64,000 bases of DNA from a bacterium (GTDB lineage Bacteria > Pseudomonadota > Alphaproteobacteria > Rhizobiales > Aestuariivirgaceae): positions 1 through 64,000 of the forward strand of contig JALHQC010000010.1 in NCBI GenBank assembly GCA_022842165.1, given 5' to 3'. Numbering within the stretch: the stretch's first letter is position 1; the number at the start of each line of letters is the position of its first letter. Below the pieces are notes generated by a model. That model ran no database searches and was not told the DNA's origin. It was given only the letters and a program-made list of their open reading frames with translations. A program made the position numbers and the translations under genes. This document shows positions 18,727 to 28,047 of this stretch, piece after piece.

Positions 18727-19878
18727 TCAGCCCCCGAACCACACGGTCGCAACCCTCACAAGATCATTCCAGGTGCCCACCACCATCAGCATGATCACCA
18801 GCGAAAAGCCAATGCGGAAACCCCATTCCTGGGCGTTCTCGCCCAGCGGTTTACCCCGCACCGACTCGATGGCGTAGTAGACCAGGTGGCCACCATCGAG
18901 CATAGGGATTGGGAAAAGGTTAATGAGACCTATACTCACCGAGAGAAACGCAATGATGTTGATAAAATAGGAAAAACCTAGCGAAGCGGCATCGCCTGCA
19001 GCCTTGGCCATGGCGATCGGCCCGCCCAGCTGGTCGGCGCTCTCGCGTCCGGTCACGAGTTTGCCGAGGTAGCGGAAGGTGGTTTCGATGATGAACCACG
19101 TGCGGTCTACCCCGCTCTCGACCGACTGCACAAAACCCATGCGTTCGTAGCGGATGCCGCCTTCCGGATTGTACCTGACACCGATCGCGCCGATTCGCAT
19201 CTTGCCACCGAAGCCGTCCGGTTCTTCCTTGAGATCGGGCACGATATCGATCTCGACCGGCGTGCCCGAGCGATTGATCGAAAGGTGCAGCTTATCGCCG
19301 GGGCGGGTGATAACGGCCTGCTGAAGCCCGGCGAAATTGTCGATGCGCTTGCCGTCAACCGAGACGACGATATCCCCTTTCTGGATGCCGGCGCGCTCGG
19401 CGGCGCTCCCGGGCAGCACTTCATCGATGCGGGGCTCGGTCACCGGTTGGCCGACGATCATGAAGGCGGCCGCGAAAATGAAGATGGCGAGCAGGAAATT
19501 GGCTATCGGGCCGGCCGCGACGACAAGGGCCCGCTGCCACACCGGCTTGCCGTGGAAGTTGCCGGGGTCTTTCGCGGCCTCGGTCATGGCGCCGGCGTCC
19601 GGCATGCTGGCGGCGTTGGCATCGCCGCGGAACTTCACGTAGCCGCCCAGCGGAATCCACGACAGCTTCCAGCGTGTGCCATGGCGGTCCACCCAGCCGG
19701 CGATTTCCTTGCCGAAGCCGATCGAAAAAGCCTCGACGCTGACGCCGCACCAGCGGGCGACGAGAAAATGGCCGAGTTCGTGGATGAACACGATGATCAT
19801 GAGCGCGACGAGGAACGGCAGCGCATAGAAGATCGCTGTCGAAAACGGCAGCTGCAGAATGCTCAAAAAATCCATCAT
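18727..19878 (-). CDS. rseP: RIP/S2P zinc metalloprotease RseP
   Basis: This 383-residue intramembrane site-2 protease cleaves membrane-bound anti-sigma factors and remnant signal peptides. The zinc site IVFIHELGHFLVARWCG lies in the first transmembrane helix, a PDZ domain occupies the middle (EVLPGSAAERAGIQKGDIVVSVDG), and the second active-site motif NLFPIPMLDGGHL is near residue 325. Two consecutive ATGs occur at 19878 and 19875; an AGGAG sequence is better spaced for the second. It is upstream of bamA and downstream of cdsA. The dxr gene usually found between cdsA and rseP is absent; only ~130 non-coding bases remain. Confidence 0.95.
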   Translation of the reverse strand: MMDFLSILQLPFSTAIFYALPFLVALMIIVFIHELGHFLVARWCGVSVEAFSIGFGKEIAGWVDRHGTRWKLSWIPLGGYVKFRGDANAASMPDAGAMTEAAKDPGNFHGKPVWQRALVVAAGPIANFLLAIFIFAAAFMIVGQPVTEPRIDEVLPGSAAERAGIQKGDIVVSVDGKRIDNFAGLQQAVITRPGDKLHLSINRSGTPVEIDIVPDLKEEPDGFGGKMRIGAIGVRYNPEGGIRYERMGFVQSVESGVDRTWFIIETTFRYLGKLVTGRESADQLGGPIAMAKAAGDAASLGFSYFINIIAFLSVSIGLINLFPIPMLDGGHLVYYAIESVRGKPLGENAQEWGFRIGFSLVIMLMVVGTWNDLVRVATVWFGG

Positions 19879-20008
19879 CGCTCCTAAAAGACCGGTCAGA
19901 ACTCCGGCGTCGCCAGGCTTCGCAAGGTCCGTGCCAAAAACGGCCGCCTCTTTACCGTTTATTAACTACACGAGGGGAGATTTACGGCAAGATTTCGGCG
20001 AAATATGG

Positions 20009-20857
20009 TTACCAGAGCAGAACCCCTGCTCCGGCATGGTCGAGACCGGCCCGGAGCGAACCTATCAGCGCTGCTGCCATCGCGACCGCCACCAGCCCGT
20101 CCACCCTGTCGATCACGCCGCCATGGCCTGGAATGAGGCGGCCTGAATCCTTTACCCCATAATGCCGTTTCATGGCGGATTTGAAGAGATCGCCCGCCTG
20201 TTCGACAATGGCGAGGCCCGCCGCCAGGATGCCGAGGATCGCCAGGCCCGGAACACCGATCCACAGGCCGGTGAGAACGGCGGCAATGGCGCTGCCGGCC
20301 ATGGCCCCGCCAAGCCCGGCCCAGGTTTTCTTCGGCGACAGCCGCGGCGCAAGCTTCGGGCCGCCGATGATGCGCCCGGCGAAATAGGCGAGCGAATCCG
20401 CCGCCCAGACCGTGACCATCACCCAGATGATGGCGGCGATGCCATAATCCGGATCATTGCGGAGCACCACGAGGGCAATCGCCGGCAGGCTGACGTAGAC
20501 GACACCGAAATAGCGCCATTTCGGGCCGCCCGGCGCTTCGAAGGCCGCGAGAACGCCTGAGATGGCGGCCAGCACCGCGACGGCGCCGAGGCCGCCCGCC
20601 AGGCCGACGTCCAGCGGCAGCAGCGCGCCGCACATGGCGCCCGCCGCATGCAGCGCGAATTGGACCGGATGCTGGCGGTGGACGATCGTCACCCATTCGA
20701 AGGCCATCAGGACGCCGATCAGCGCGGCAAACAGGTGAAACCAGATACCCCCTACCCACACATCGGCGATGACGGCGGGAATGAGCACGGCGGCGGAGAG
20801 CGCCCTGACACCCAGATCTCCCCATTTGGCATTGCCGGCTGCGGGCGGACCGGCCAT
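20009..20857 (-). CDS. cdsA: Phosphatidate cytidylyltransferase
   Basis: CdsA makes CDP-diacylglycerol from phosphatidic acid and CTP, feeding all phospholipid synthesis at the inner membrane. The 282-residue polytopic protein contains the SPKKTWAGLGG motif and, near the C-terminus, the full CDS signature MKRHYGVKDSGRLIPGHGG followed by VIDRVD. The start ATG at 20857 overlaps the uppS stop (TGATG), which fixes it against longer possibilities and indicates translational coupling. Hydrophobic helices cover most of the sequence. Confidence 0.95.
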   Translation of the reverse strand: MAGPPAAGNAKWGDLGVRALSAAVLIPAVIADVWVGGIWFHLFAALIGVLMAFEWVTIVHRQHPVQFALHAAGAMCGALLPLDVGLAGGLGAVAVLAAISGVLAAFEAPGGPKWRYFGVVYVSLPAIALVVLRNDPDYGIAAIIWVMVTVWAADSLAYFAGRIIGGPKLAPRLSPKKTWAGLGGAMAGSAIAAVLTGLWIGVPGLAILGILAAGLAIVEQAGDLFKSAMKRHYGVKDSGRLIPGHGGVIDRVDGLVAVAMAAALIGSLRAGLDHAGAGVLLW

Positions 20858-21591
20858 CAGGCCGTCTGCGCCTTGATGCCGCCGAAGCGCCGGTCGCGCG
20901 ACTGAAATTCCTCGACCGCGCGGCGAAAGAGGTCGGCATTGAAATCCGGCCAGTATTCGGGGAGGAACACAAACTCCGTATAGGCGCATTGCCAGAGGAG
21001 ATAATTGGAAAGCCGCTGCTCGCCACCGGTGCGGATCAGCAGGTCGGGATCCGGCAGGCCGCCAGTGTCGAGATGGTTGCTGATGACGGCGGCCGTCACG
21101 TCGGCTGCATCGATCTTGCCTTCGGCCACCTTGCGGGCGATGACCTGCACGGCGCGGGTGATTTCCTGGCGGCTGCCATAGTTGAAGGCGATCACCAGTT
21201 TCAGGCTGGTGTTTTCGCGCGTCAGCGCCTCGGCTTCCTCCATCATGGCGAGTATCGAGGGATCAAGCCCCTTGCGGCAGCCGATCATCATGATCTTGAC
21301 GCCGGCGTTGTGTAGTTCGGCCACATCGGTGCGGATGAAGCGGCGCAGCAGTTCGAGGAGAAACCGCACCTCGGTTTCCGGCCGCGACCAGTTCTCGGCG
21401 CTGAAGGAGTAGAGCGTCAGGACCTCGACGCCCATGTCGCCCGCCGCCCGCACGGCGCGGCGCAGCGCTTCGACGCCATGGCGGTGCCCCTTGGAGCGGG
21501 GCCAGCCCCGTTCGGAAGCCCAGCGGCCATTGCCATCCATGATGATGGCAACGTGCCGGGGCGCGCCGTGATTGGGCCCTTTGGCCGACAT
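20857..21591 (-). CDS. uppS: Undecaprenyl diphosphate synthase
   Basis: This cis-prenyltransferase makes the C55 lipid carrier for peptidoglycan and other polymers. The family signature HVAIIMDGNGRWASERG with the catalytic Asp is near residue 15. SFSAENWSRP and the C-terminal RTGGEQRLSNYLLWQCAYTE complete the set. Length ~244 residues is typical. The ATG at 21591 (MSAKGPN) was chosen; a GTG two codons earlier at 21597 is an alternative. It is co-directional with frr upstream and coupled to cdsA downstream. Confidence 0.96.
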   Translation of the reverse strand: MSAKGPNHGAPRHVAIIMDGNGRWASERGWPRSKGHRHGVEALRRAVRAAGDMGVEVLTLYSFSAENWSRPETEVRFLLELLRRFIRTDVAELHNAGVKIMMIGCRKGLDPSILAMMEEAEALTRENTSLKLVIAFNYGSRQEITRAVQVIARKVAEGKIDAADVTAAVISNHLDTGGLPDPDLLIRTGGEQRLSNYLLWQCAYTEFVFLPEYWPDFNADLFRRAVEEFQSRDRRFGGIKAQTA

Positions 21592-21608
21592 GAGCACGAT
21601 GTTCCCCG

Positions 21609-22172
21609 TCAGACCTGCATGATCTCTTGTTCTTTGCCCTTGAGGACCTGCTCGATCTCCTTGATCGTGTCGTCGGTCATCTTCTGGACCTCGTCGGCCT
21701 TCTTCTTCTGGTCGTCCTCGCTCATGAGATGAGCCTTCTCGAGAGCCTTCAACTGGTCCATGCCGTCGCGGCGGACGTTGCGCACGGCGACGCGGGCCTT
21801 CTCGGCATAGGTGTGGGCGACCTTCACCAGCTCCTTGCGGCGATCCTGTGTGAGGTCGGGCATGCGGAGGCGGATGACCTGGCCCTCGGTTTGCGGGTTG
21901 AGCCCGAGGTTCGAGGCGCGGATCGCCTTTTCGACGGCGGCGACGAGGCCGCGATCCCAGACGTTGATCTGCAGCAACCGCGGCTCGGGCACCGTAACGG
22001 AGCCGACCTGGGCCAGCGGCATGTTGGCGCCGTAGGCATCGACGTGGATGGGTTCGAGCAGCGTTGCCGAGGCGCGGCCGGTGCGCAAGCCGCCGAAGTC
22101 ATGTTTCAAGGCGTCGACAGCGCCGTGCATGCGGCGCTTGATGTCCTGTCCGTCGTAGGGTTGTGGGGCCAT
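21609..22172 (-). CDS. frr: Ribosome recycling factor
   Basis: This 187-residue protein splits post-termination ribosomes together with EF-G. It matches the family throughout: KRRMHGAVDALKHDFGGLRTGRAS, VWDRGLVAAVEKAIR and MPDLTQDRRKELVKV, with the C-terminal helical arm rich in K, E and D. The length is standard and the gap to pyrH is only 4 bases, so the two form one transcription unit. Confidence 0.97.
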   Translation of the reverse strand: MAPQPYDGQDIKRRMHGAVDALKHDFGGLRTGRASATLLEPIHVDAYGANMPLAQVGSVTVPEPRLLQINVWDRGLVAAVEKAIRASNLGLNPQTEGQVIRLRMPDLTQDRRKELVKVAHTYAEKARVAVRNVRRDGMDQLKALEKAHLMSEDDQKKKADEVQKMTDDTIKEIEQVLKGKEQEIMQV

Positions 22173-22176
22173 AGGA

Positions 22177-22896
22177 TCAATCCTTCGTCACTGTCGTATA
22201 AAGCCCGTTGCCGCTTAGCACTTCCATAATGGCACCGGGCTTGCGGATGGAAAATACCACTACCGGAATCCCGTTATCGCGCGCAAGGGCAATGGCGGCG
22301 GGGTCCATGATCCGCAAGTCGTTGGATAATATCTCGTTGAAGGTAATCCTGTCATAGCGCCGGGCGGCGGGATCCTTCTTCGGATCGGCGGAATAGACGC
22401 CATCGACGCTGGTGCCCTTGAACAGCGCATCGCAGGAGAGTTCGGCGGCCCGCAGTGCTGCCCCGGTATCGGTGGTGAAGAAGGGCAAGCCGGTGCCGGC
22501 GGCGCAGATGATCACCCTGCCCTGTTCCAGATGGTAGATGCCCTTGGAGTGGGCATAGGTTTCGCAGACGGTGGGCATGGCGATGGCCGAGAGCACCCGC
22601 GCATCCATGCCCTTCCGCGACAGGACGCCCTGCATGGCCAGCGCGTTCATCACGGTGGCCATGATGCCCATGTGATCGGCCGAGACCCGGTCCATGCCCT
22701 TGGCGGCACCGGCGAGGCCGCGAAAGATGTTGCCGCCGCCGATGACGAGCGCGATCTGCGCGCCGGTGGCGGCGCAGGCAATGATTTCATCGGCGACGCG
22801 GCCGACCGTATCGAGGTCTATGCCATAGGGCTGTTGGCCCATCAGCACTTCGCCGGATACCTTGAGAAGGATGCGCTTGTAGACAGGCTTGGTCAT
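22177..22896 (-). CDS. pyrH: UMP kinase
   Basis: PyrH phosphorylates UMP to UDP for RNA, DNA and cell-wall precursor synthesis. The 239-residue protein has the amino acid kinase fold markers [42 protein letters not shown] and [16 protein letters not shown]. The ATG at 22896 directly precedes [12 protein letters not shown], the conserved N-terminus, so upstream extension is unlikely. In most relatives tsf is the adjacent upstream gene; here 2.2 kb of other sequence intervenes. Confidence 0.96.
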   Translation of the reverse strand: MTKPVYKRILLKVSGEVLMGQQPYGIDLDTVGRVADEIIACAATGAQIALVIGGGNIFRGLAGAAKGMDRVSADHMGIMATVMNALAMQGVLSRKGMDARVLSAIAMPTVCETYAHSKGIYHLEQGRVIICAAGTGLPFFTTDTGAALRAAELSCDALFKGTSVDGVYSADPKKDPAARRYDRITFNEILSNDLRIMDPAAIALARDNGIPVVVFSIRKPGAIMEVLSGNGLYTTVTKD

Positions 22897-23238
22897 GTTG
22901 GCTCGATCGTACGGGCTTTCGGGCAAGAGAACTACAGGGTTCCTTAGTCGCTGCAATGCGATTCGTCGCCTGCCCTGCTGTCAACGCCCAGCGTCGGCAG
23001 GACAGCGCGAGTAACACGCCCGGCAATCAACCGCTGCGCGAAACGCCGCGAGCTGTTCCTGTGGATGATTCGGATGAATGTTCAGATTCGGCTATAACTA
23101 ATTTCCGATTGCAGACTACTTTCATACATAACCGGAAGTCCGCAGATTTGACCGGGGACAAGCGGAACTATCGGGTGGGCCAAGTATTATCTTTCAGCGA
23201 CAAACTTTTGACTTTGCAATCCGGGCGGCTGAGTTCCA
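22897..23238. other. Intergenic region between pyrH and the AraC-type gene
   Basis: These 342 bases between two divergent genes hold no recognisable gene. The right part (about 23090-23230) is more AT-rich than its surroundings and should carry the AraC-gene promoter; the left part should carry a promoter for pyrH-frr-uppS. I see no repeat or hairpin that I would name. Confidence 0.55.
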
Positions 23239-24282
23239 TTGTTTTCAGGTCCTTACTCCATAGCGGCTTCATCAGGCCGCGATCTCGAGGAATTTGCACG
23301 CGAGCTCGGCGTCGAGCTTGAGCCTATTGCACGCCTCGTCGGGCTGGACGTGGGCATCTTCCAGAAGATCCACGAGCGCATCAGCCTCAATGCGTTCACA
23401 CGTCTCCTCGATATTCTGAAGTCAGCCACCTCCGACGATTGCATCGGCATCCGCTATGGCGAGCACTACAGGATCGGCAATTCGGGTCCGTTCGGTTTTG
23501 CCTTGCTGCATGCGCCGACCTTCCGCGATGCCTTGTTCATCTATCGCGATTATCAGCAACTGATAGCTGATTTCGCGTTTTTCGACGTCGACATCGGGGA
23601 CAAGGAAACCTCGATCGAGTGGCGCTATGCCAGCATCATCGATCATCCGGAGCAATACGTCGACATGCGGGCGCGGCTTGCCTGCAGGTTCCTGCAAAAA
23701 TACATGGGCGACAAGTGGTTTCCCGGCGAGGTGAAACTCGTGAGGGAGGCGCCCCGGTCGGTGGCGCTGCACCGCAAGCTGCTCGGTCCGTCGGTCGTCT
23801 TCGGTTCGGTCATGAACTGCATTACCTTCACCAGCGCGTTTCTTGACACCGCCACCGCCGGGGCAGACCCGCGATTGTTCGAACTCATGGTTGCAGCGTG
23901 CCAGACAGAACTCGAAAAGATACGGCAGAAGAAAGATCTGAGGGTGCAGATCAAGGAGCAGATCCTCGCCGTCCTGCCAGCGCGGACAGCGACGCTGTCG
24001 CACATCGCTTCGCGCCTCGCGATGGGAGAGCGCAGCCTGCAGCGCAAGCTTGCCTTGATGGGCACCAGCTTCGAAAAACTGCTCGACGATACCCGCCGAC
24101 AGCTTTCGGACCGGCTGTTGTTCGGCACCGACACGCCGATCGTCGAAATCGGTTACTTATGTGGTTACTCAAACACCAGCGCCTATTCGCGTGCAGCCAA
24201 GGGATGGTATGGCTTGTCGCCCGCGCAGGTCCGCAGGAAACGCACATCTCCCAACCAGTTACCTTCAACCGCCACGAATTAG
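23239..24282 (+). CDS. AraC-family transcriptional regulator (OruR-like, arabinose-binding-type N-domain)
   Basis: This 347-residue DNA-binding regulator has two parts. The N-terminal ~220 residues resemble the ligand-sensing domain of OruR/ArgR-type AraC proteins (GNSGPFGFALLHAPTFRDAL, IEWRYASIIDHPEQYVDM). The C-terminal AraC helix-turn-helix domain shows SHIASRLAMGERSLQRKLA, DTPIVEIGYLCGYSNTSAYSRAAKGWYG and LSPAQVRR. The frame has a stop just upstream (23230) and no early ATG, so the start is taken as a TTG at 23239; this is uncertain. It interrupts the usual tsf-pyrH linkage. Targets and ligand are unknown; the adjacent downstream gene is a candidate target. Confidence 0.85.
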   Translation: MFSGPYSIAASSGRDLEEFARELGVELEPIARLVGLDVGIFQKIHERISLNAFTRLLDILKSATSDDCIGIRYGEHYRIGNSGPFGFALLHAPTFRDALFIYRDYQQLIADFAFFDVDIGDKETSIEWRYASIIDHPEQYVDMRARLACRFLQKYMGDKWFPGEVKLVREAPRSVALHRKLLGPSVVFGSVMNCITFTSAFLDTATAGADPRLFELMVAACQTELEKIRQKKDLRVQIKEQILAVLPARTATLSHIASRLAMGERSLQRKLALMGTSFEKLLDDTRRQLSDRLLFGTDTPIVEIGYLCGYSNTSAYSRAAKGWYGLSPAQVRRKRTSPNQLPSTATN

Positions 24283-24562
24283 TTTTTTTGGGTCCTGAAG
24301 TTATAGAAAAACTTGACGGAAGATTCTAGGTAAAGTCTCGCTTCGATACGGACGGCGGCGCATGACGAGCCGATCGATCGAAGACCGCTCGTGATCCTAT
24401 AAGGGGCCAGGACACAAGAGCGCCTCGAATCCCTCAAGAGACGTACAGTGCCGATTTGTTTTTCTCTGTTCCCGGCTTCCGATCGCTTCGGAAGACGGAT
24501 TTTTCTCGCCGCCACATCACGGCAATCCGAACCCATGGCCTTGGACTACGGAGGGCCTTGCC

Positions 24563-25030
24563 GTGGGCTATGAGATGAACATGCTGCTGCGGGAAATCCG
24601 CATCCGGGCGAGGTTCGAACAGCTCATCGTGGCGGGCGGCGACGAGGATGTTTCAACCAGCGACCTGCTCGCTTGGGTGGACCCGATTCTCGTGGGAATT
24701 CCGCATGGAAAATGGGCGAGCTGCGAACTCGAGTTCCAGCCCGACTCCGTCGTCTTCGCGCGCTTTCGAACCGGCATGTCGGACATCGAGATCAACACTT
24801 TCGCCGACTGGTCGGACGAGGAAGTGAAAATGGTGGCAAGCCAGATTCCCGGCGCCACTTCCCTGGCGCTGGTGATGATCAACGACTACACGAGCCAGGT
24901 GATGGCCCTGATGGATGGCGTGGCCTCCTGGCTCAGCGTGTTCGAAACGTCCCAGAACGAGATGAAGCCGATCGTGCGGCTGTTCGACAAGCTGGCCGGG
25001 TTGGCCGGAGTGGCGATCCCGCTCGAGTGA
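24563..25030 (+). CDS. Conserved-looking hypothetical protein (155 aa)
   Basis: I do not recognise this gene. A well-spaced GGAGGG (24550-24555) seven bases before the GTG supports the start. The product is acidic, has no signal peptide or membrane segment, and contains a possible beta-rich middle (WASCELEFQPDSVVFARFR) followed by helices. Codon usage looks like that of real neighbours and a strong terminator follows 7 bases after the stop. It lies 280 bases downstream of the AraC-type regulator on the same strand, and both are foreign to the pyrH-tsf context. Confidence 0.7.
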   Translation: MGYEMNMLLREIRIRARFEQLIVAGGDEDVSTSDLLAWVDPILVGIPHGKWASCELEFQPDSVVFARFRTGMSDIEINTFADWSDEEVKMVASQIPGATSLALVMINDYTSQVMALMDGVASWLSVFETSQNEMKPIVRLFDKLAGLAGVAIPLE

Positions 25031-25037
25031 AAATGCA

Positions 25038-25062
25038 AAAGGGCCCCGAACCGGGGCCCTTT
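25038..25062. terminator. Bidirectional intrinsic terminator between the 155-aa gene and tsf
   Basis: The arms AAAGGGCCCC (25038-25047) and GGGGCCCTTT (25053-25062) form a perfect 10-bp stem with a 5-base loop. It lies 7 bases after the plus-strand gene and ~20 bases after the end of minus-strand tsf. The minus-strand read continues with TTTTGCATTTT, so the element should work best for tsf but in both directions. Confidence 0.85.
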
Positions 25063-25083
25063 CGATCTCGATAGCGCTGGCGA

Positions 25084-26007
25084 TCAACCGCCGCTGGCGG
25101 CCTTGGCGACTTCGGCTGCGAAGTCGTCTTCCTTCTTCTCGATGCCTTCGCCGAGCTGCATGCGGGCGAAGCCCGTGAGCTTCACTTCAGCGCCGGCGGC
25201 CTTGGCGACATCCAGCAGCGCCTGCGTTACGGTCTTGGAACCGTCGTGCACATAGGCCTGCTCGAGGAGGCAGTTTTCCTTGGCGAAGGTCTTGAGGCCC
25301 GAGGCGACGATCTTCTCCATGACGTTGGCGGGCTTGCCGGCGTTCTTTTCCTCGAGGATCGCCGATTCGCGGGCCAGAACGTCGGCAGGCACCTGCTCGA
25401 GCGTGAGGGCGACCGGATTGGTCGCGGCGACGTGCATGGCGAGCATGCGGCCGAAGTTCGCGAGTTCGTCCTTCTTGCCAGTCGATTCAAGGGCCACGAG
25501 AACACCGATCTTGCCCATGCCCGGCGCGATCTGGTTGTGGACATAGGAACCGATCACGCCATCCTTGACCGAAAGGGCTTGGGTGCGGCGTACCGTCATG
25601 TTCTCGCCGATCGAGGCCACCATCTCGGCCACGAATTCGGCAACCGCATGCGAGGTGCCGGGGTAAGGCATGGTCTTCAGCTTTTCGGTATCGCCGCCAG
25701 CTTTCAGCGCCAGCTTCGAGATTTCGGCGACCATGGCCTGGAACTTCTCGTTCCGGGCGACGAAGTCGGTTTCCGAGTTCACCTCGACGACGGCGCCGGT
25801 GGTGCCCGAGACGGCGATGCCGACGAGGCCTTCGGCGGCGACGCGGGTCGACTTCTTGGCGGCCTTGGCGAGGCCCTTGGCGCGCAGCCAGTCGACGGCG
25901 GCTTCCATGTCGCCACCCGTGGCGGCGAGTGCTGCCTTGCAATCCATCATGCCTACGCCGGTCTTCTCGCGCAGGTCCTTCACCATGGCAGCTGTGATAT
26001 CAGCCAT
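25084..26007 (-). CDS. tsf: Translation elongation factor Ts
   Basis: EF-Ts is the nucleotide exchange factor for EF-Tu. The 307-residue protein shows the N-terminal UBA-like domain with [19 protein letters not shown] and the core segments [16 protein letters not shown] and [15 protein letters not shown]. The start is preceded by an AGAGGTGAATT ribosome binding site. It follows rpsB after a 99-base spacer holding a repeat and a hairpin. It is the end of its transcription unit, closed by the terminator at 25038-25062. Confidence 0.97.
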   Translation of the reverse strand: MADITAAMVKDLREKTGVGMMDCKAALAATGGDMEAAVDWLRAKGLAKAAKKSTRVAAEGLVGIAVSGTTGAVVEVNSETDFVARNEKFQAMVAEISKLALKAGGDTEKLKTMPYPGTSHAVAEFVAEMVASIGENMTVRRTQALSVKDGVIGSYVHNQIAPGMGKIGVLVALESTGKKDELANFGRMLAMHVAATNPVALTLEQVPADVLARESAILEEKNAGKPANVMEKIVASGLKTFAKENCLLEQAYVHDGSKTVTQALLDVAKAAGAEVKLTGFARMQLGEGIEKKEDDFAAEVAKAASGG

Positions 26008-26020
26008 AATTCACCTCTTT

Positions 26021-26074
26021 GAATTTGAACATCTTCGAATTTGAATAAGGGCCCGCCGCTTGATCGGCAGGCCC
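26021..26074 (-). promoter_or_regulatory. rpsB-tsf spacer: direct repeat and hairpin
   Basis: The spacer holds two copies of GAATTTGAA (26021-26029 and 26037-26045, plus-strand reading) and a 10-bp hairpin with one mismatch (arms 26049-26058 and 26065-26074, 6-base loop). In the direction of transcription the hairpin comes first and is followed by TTATTC, a weak U-tract. It may be a partial terminator adjusting tsf relative to rpsB; this is inference. Confidence 0.45.
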
Positions 26075-26106
26075 CGTGACAATCGGTTGACGACAAAGGC
26101 CTAATG

Positions 26107-26862
26107 TCAGGCGGCCGGCACTTCCTCGGGCAGCGGCTCCTCGGCGGCGCCGATGTCGACGCCCGAGCCCGACTGGGCGAGCGAGATGCCTTCGATGCAG
26201 GCGCGGCTGATCAGGTCGCAATAGAGAGCGACGGCGCGGCCGGCGTCGTCATTGCCGGGGATCGGATAGGTGACGCCGGCGGGGTCGGAATTGGTGTCGA
26301 TCACCGCAATCACCGGGATGCCGAGGCGGTTCGCCTCCTTGATGGCGATCTGTTCCTTGTTGGTGTCGATCACGAACAGGAGGTCGGGCGTGCCGCCCAT
26401 GTCCTTGATGCCGCCCAGCGACTTGTCGAGCTTCTCCTTGGTGCGGGTCATCTCGAGGATTTCACGCTTGGTGAGGCCGATGTGCTCCTTGCCCAGCGTC
26501 TCGTCGACGGTGCGGAGCGTCTTGATCGAATGCGAAATGGTCTTCCAGTTGGTGAGCGTGCCGCCGAGCCAGCGGGAGTTCACGTAATACTGGGCGGAAC
26601 GCTTCGCCGAGTCGGCGATCTGCTCGGCTGCCGAGCGCTTGGTGCCGACGAAGAGCACGCGGCCGCCCTTGGCGACGGTGTCAGCCACGACGAGAAGCGC
26701 CTGATGCAGCATCGGCACGGTCTGCGACAGGTCGATGATGTGAATGCCGTTGCGGCTGCCGAAGATGAAGTTCTTCATCTTGGGGTTCCAGCGGTGCGTC
26801 TGGTGGCCGAAGTGAACGCCTGCTTCCAAGAGCTGGCGCATGGTGAAATCTGGCAAAGCCAT
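26107..26862 (-). CDS. rpsB: 30S ribosomal protein S2
   Basis: This is ribosomal protein S2 (251 residues). The conserved sequence runs from [19 protein letters not shown] through [29 protein letters not shown] and the [13 protein letters not shown] segment to [18 protein letters not shown] longer frame reaches 27120, but the ATG at 26862 begins exactly at the conserved N-terminus and has AAGGAAATACC upstream. The leader contains a small hairpin (CCGGG at 26908-26912, CCCGG at 26917-26921) that could take part in S2 autoregulation, not provable here. tsf follows in the same unit. Confidence 0.97.
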   Translation of the reverse strand: MALPDFTMRQLLEAGVHFGHQTHRWNPKMKNFIFGSRNGIHIIDLSQTVPMLHQALLVVADTVAKGGRVLFVGTKRSAAEQIADSAKRSAQYYVNSRWLGGTLTNWKTISHSIKTLRTVDETLGKEHIGLTKREILEMTRTKEKLDKSLGGIKDMGGTPDLLFVIDTNKEQIAIKEANRLGIPVIAVIDTNSDPAGVTYPIPGNDDAGRAVALYCDLISRACIEGISLAQSGSGVDIGAAEEPLPEEVPAA

Positions 26863-27039
26863 GCGGGGTATTTCCTTTTCCGGTTGATCCGCCGCGGAGC
26901 TGAGTGACCGGGATTTCCCGGCACCGGATGGATCTGGCACTATGTGGAGGTTTCCCTCGTGTGCCGGAGCCTGACCCCGCGTGTGAGTTTTCGTAACGGG
27001 CGGCCTATAGCGGGGCGTCGCCGGGGAAGCAAGGACGAA

Positions 27040-28005
27040 ATGGCTGGCAACCTTCAGGCCCCGGAGATCGTTCAACAGGCGGGACGAGCTACAATCACGA
27101 GGCCTTACTTGACACAGCAAGTGCCACTTCCGCCAGAGGCGATCGCGTTTTCACCCGAAGACGATGCCGCCCGCAATGACACGACACATGAGATTGCAGC
27201 CGATGTCGCCTACCGGCGGCTTGGCATCGTCAACGTGGCGTTCATCGGGACGCCTGGCGCAGGCGGGGACTGGGTTCTCGTCGATGCGGGCGTTGCCGGA
27301 ACGCGGCCGCTGATTACCCAGGCCGCCGCGGAACGCTTCGGCGAGGGCCGCAAGCCATCCGCCATCATCATGACCCATGGGCATTTCGACCATGTGGGGG
27401 CTTTGGAGCCATTGGCGGAAGAATGGGACGTTCCGGTCTTCGCGCATCCACTCGAACTCCCCTATCTCAACGGGACGGCAGCATATCCGCCGGGCGAGCC
27501 GGCGGTCGGCGGCGGCATGATGGCCGCCGTGGCGAAGCTATATCCGACCAGACCGGTGAATGTGGGCCAGCGCCTGCAACCCCTGCCCGCCGACGGCAGC
27601 GTGCCCTTCATGCCGGGTTGGCAATGGCTTCATACGCCGGGCCACAGCGTGGGGCACGTCTCCTTCTGGCGCGCGGCGGACAGGCTGCTGATCGCGGGCG
27701 ATGCCTTCATCACCACGGCGCAGGAGTCGGCCTACGCGGTGATGACGCAGGCGCCCGAGATGCATGGGCCGCCGATGTATTTCACGGTCGACTGGGAAAA
27801 GGCCGGACAGTCGGTCGCGATGCTCGAGAGGCTGAAGCCCGAGACGGTGCTGACCGGACATGGTCAGCCAATGCATGGGCCTGCAATGCGGCAGGCACTG
27901 GCAGAACTGGCGCAGCGGTTTCAAGAGGTGGCGGTACCGGAGGAGAGCCGGTACCTGTCGCGGCCCGCGCTGGTTGAAGATGGCAGCGCGTATGTGGCCC
28001 CGTAG
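27040..28005 (+). CDS. MBL-fold metallohydrolase
   Basis: This 321-residue protein is a metallo-beta-lactamase-fold hydrolase. It has the zinc-binding motif [15 protein letters not shown] (~residues 110-124), the later ligand positions [13 protein letters not shown] and IAGDAFITT, and a C-terminal [12 protein letters not shown]. This set is typical of glyoxalase II-like and other general MBL hydrolases. The ATG at 27040 has AAGGA four bases upstream, so it was preferred to an upstream in-frame start. No substrate can be assigned, and the gene is divergent from rpsB and not in an evident operon. Confidence 0.82.
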   Translation: MAGNLQAPEIVQQAGRATITRPYLTQQVPLPPEAIAFSPEDDAARNDTTHEIAADVAYRRLGIVNVAFIGTPGAGGDWVLVDAGVAGTRPLITQAAAERFGEGRKPSAIIMTHGHFDHVGALEPLAEEWDVPVFAHPLELPYLNGTAAYPPGEPAVGGGMMAAVAKLYPTRPVNVGQRLQPLPADGSVPFMPGWQWLHTPGHSVGHVSFWRAADRLLIAGDAFITTAQESAYAVMTQAPEMHGPPMYFTVDWEKAGQSVAMLERLKPETVLTGHGQPMHGPAMRQALAELAQRFQEVAVPEESRYLSRPALVEDGSAYVAP

Positions 28006-28047
28006 GTCATGGTTTTAGCCGTTGTAGGCAATAGGATATGGTGATGA

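Noticed and set aside
24283..24562. Possible small RNA or promoter in the AT-rich gap after the AraC-type gene
   Set aside because: A TTGACG-like box is present, but no convincing -10 at the proper distance and no hairpin plus U-tract was found.
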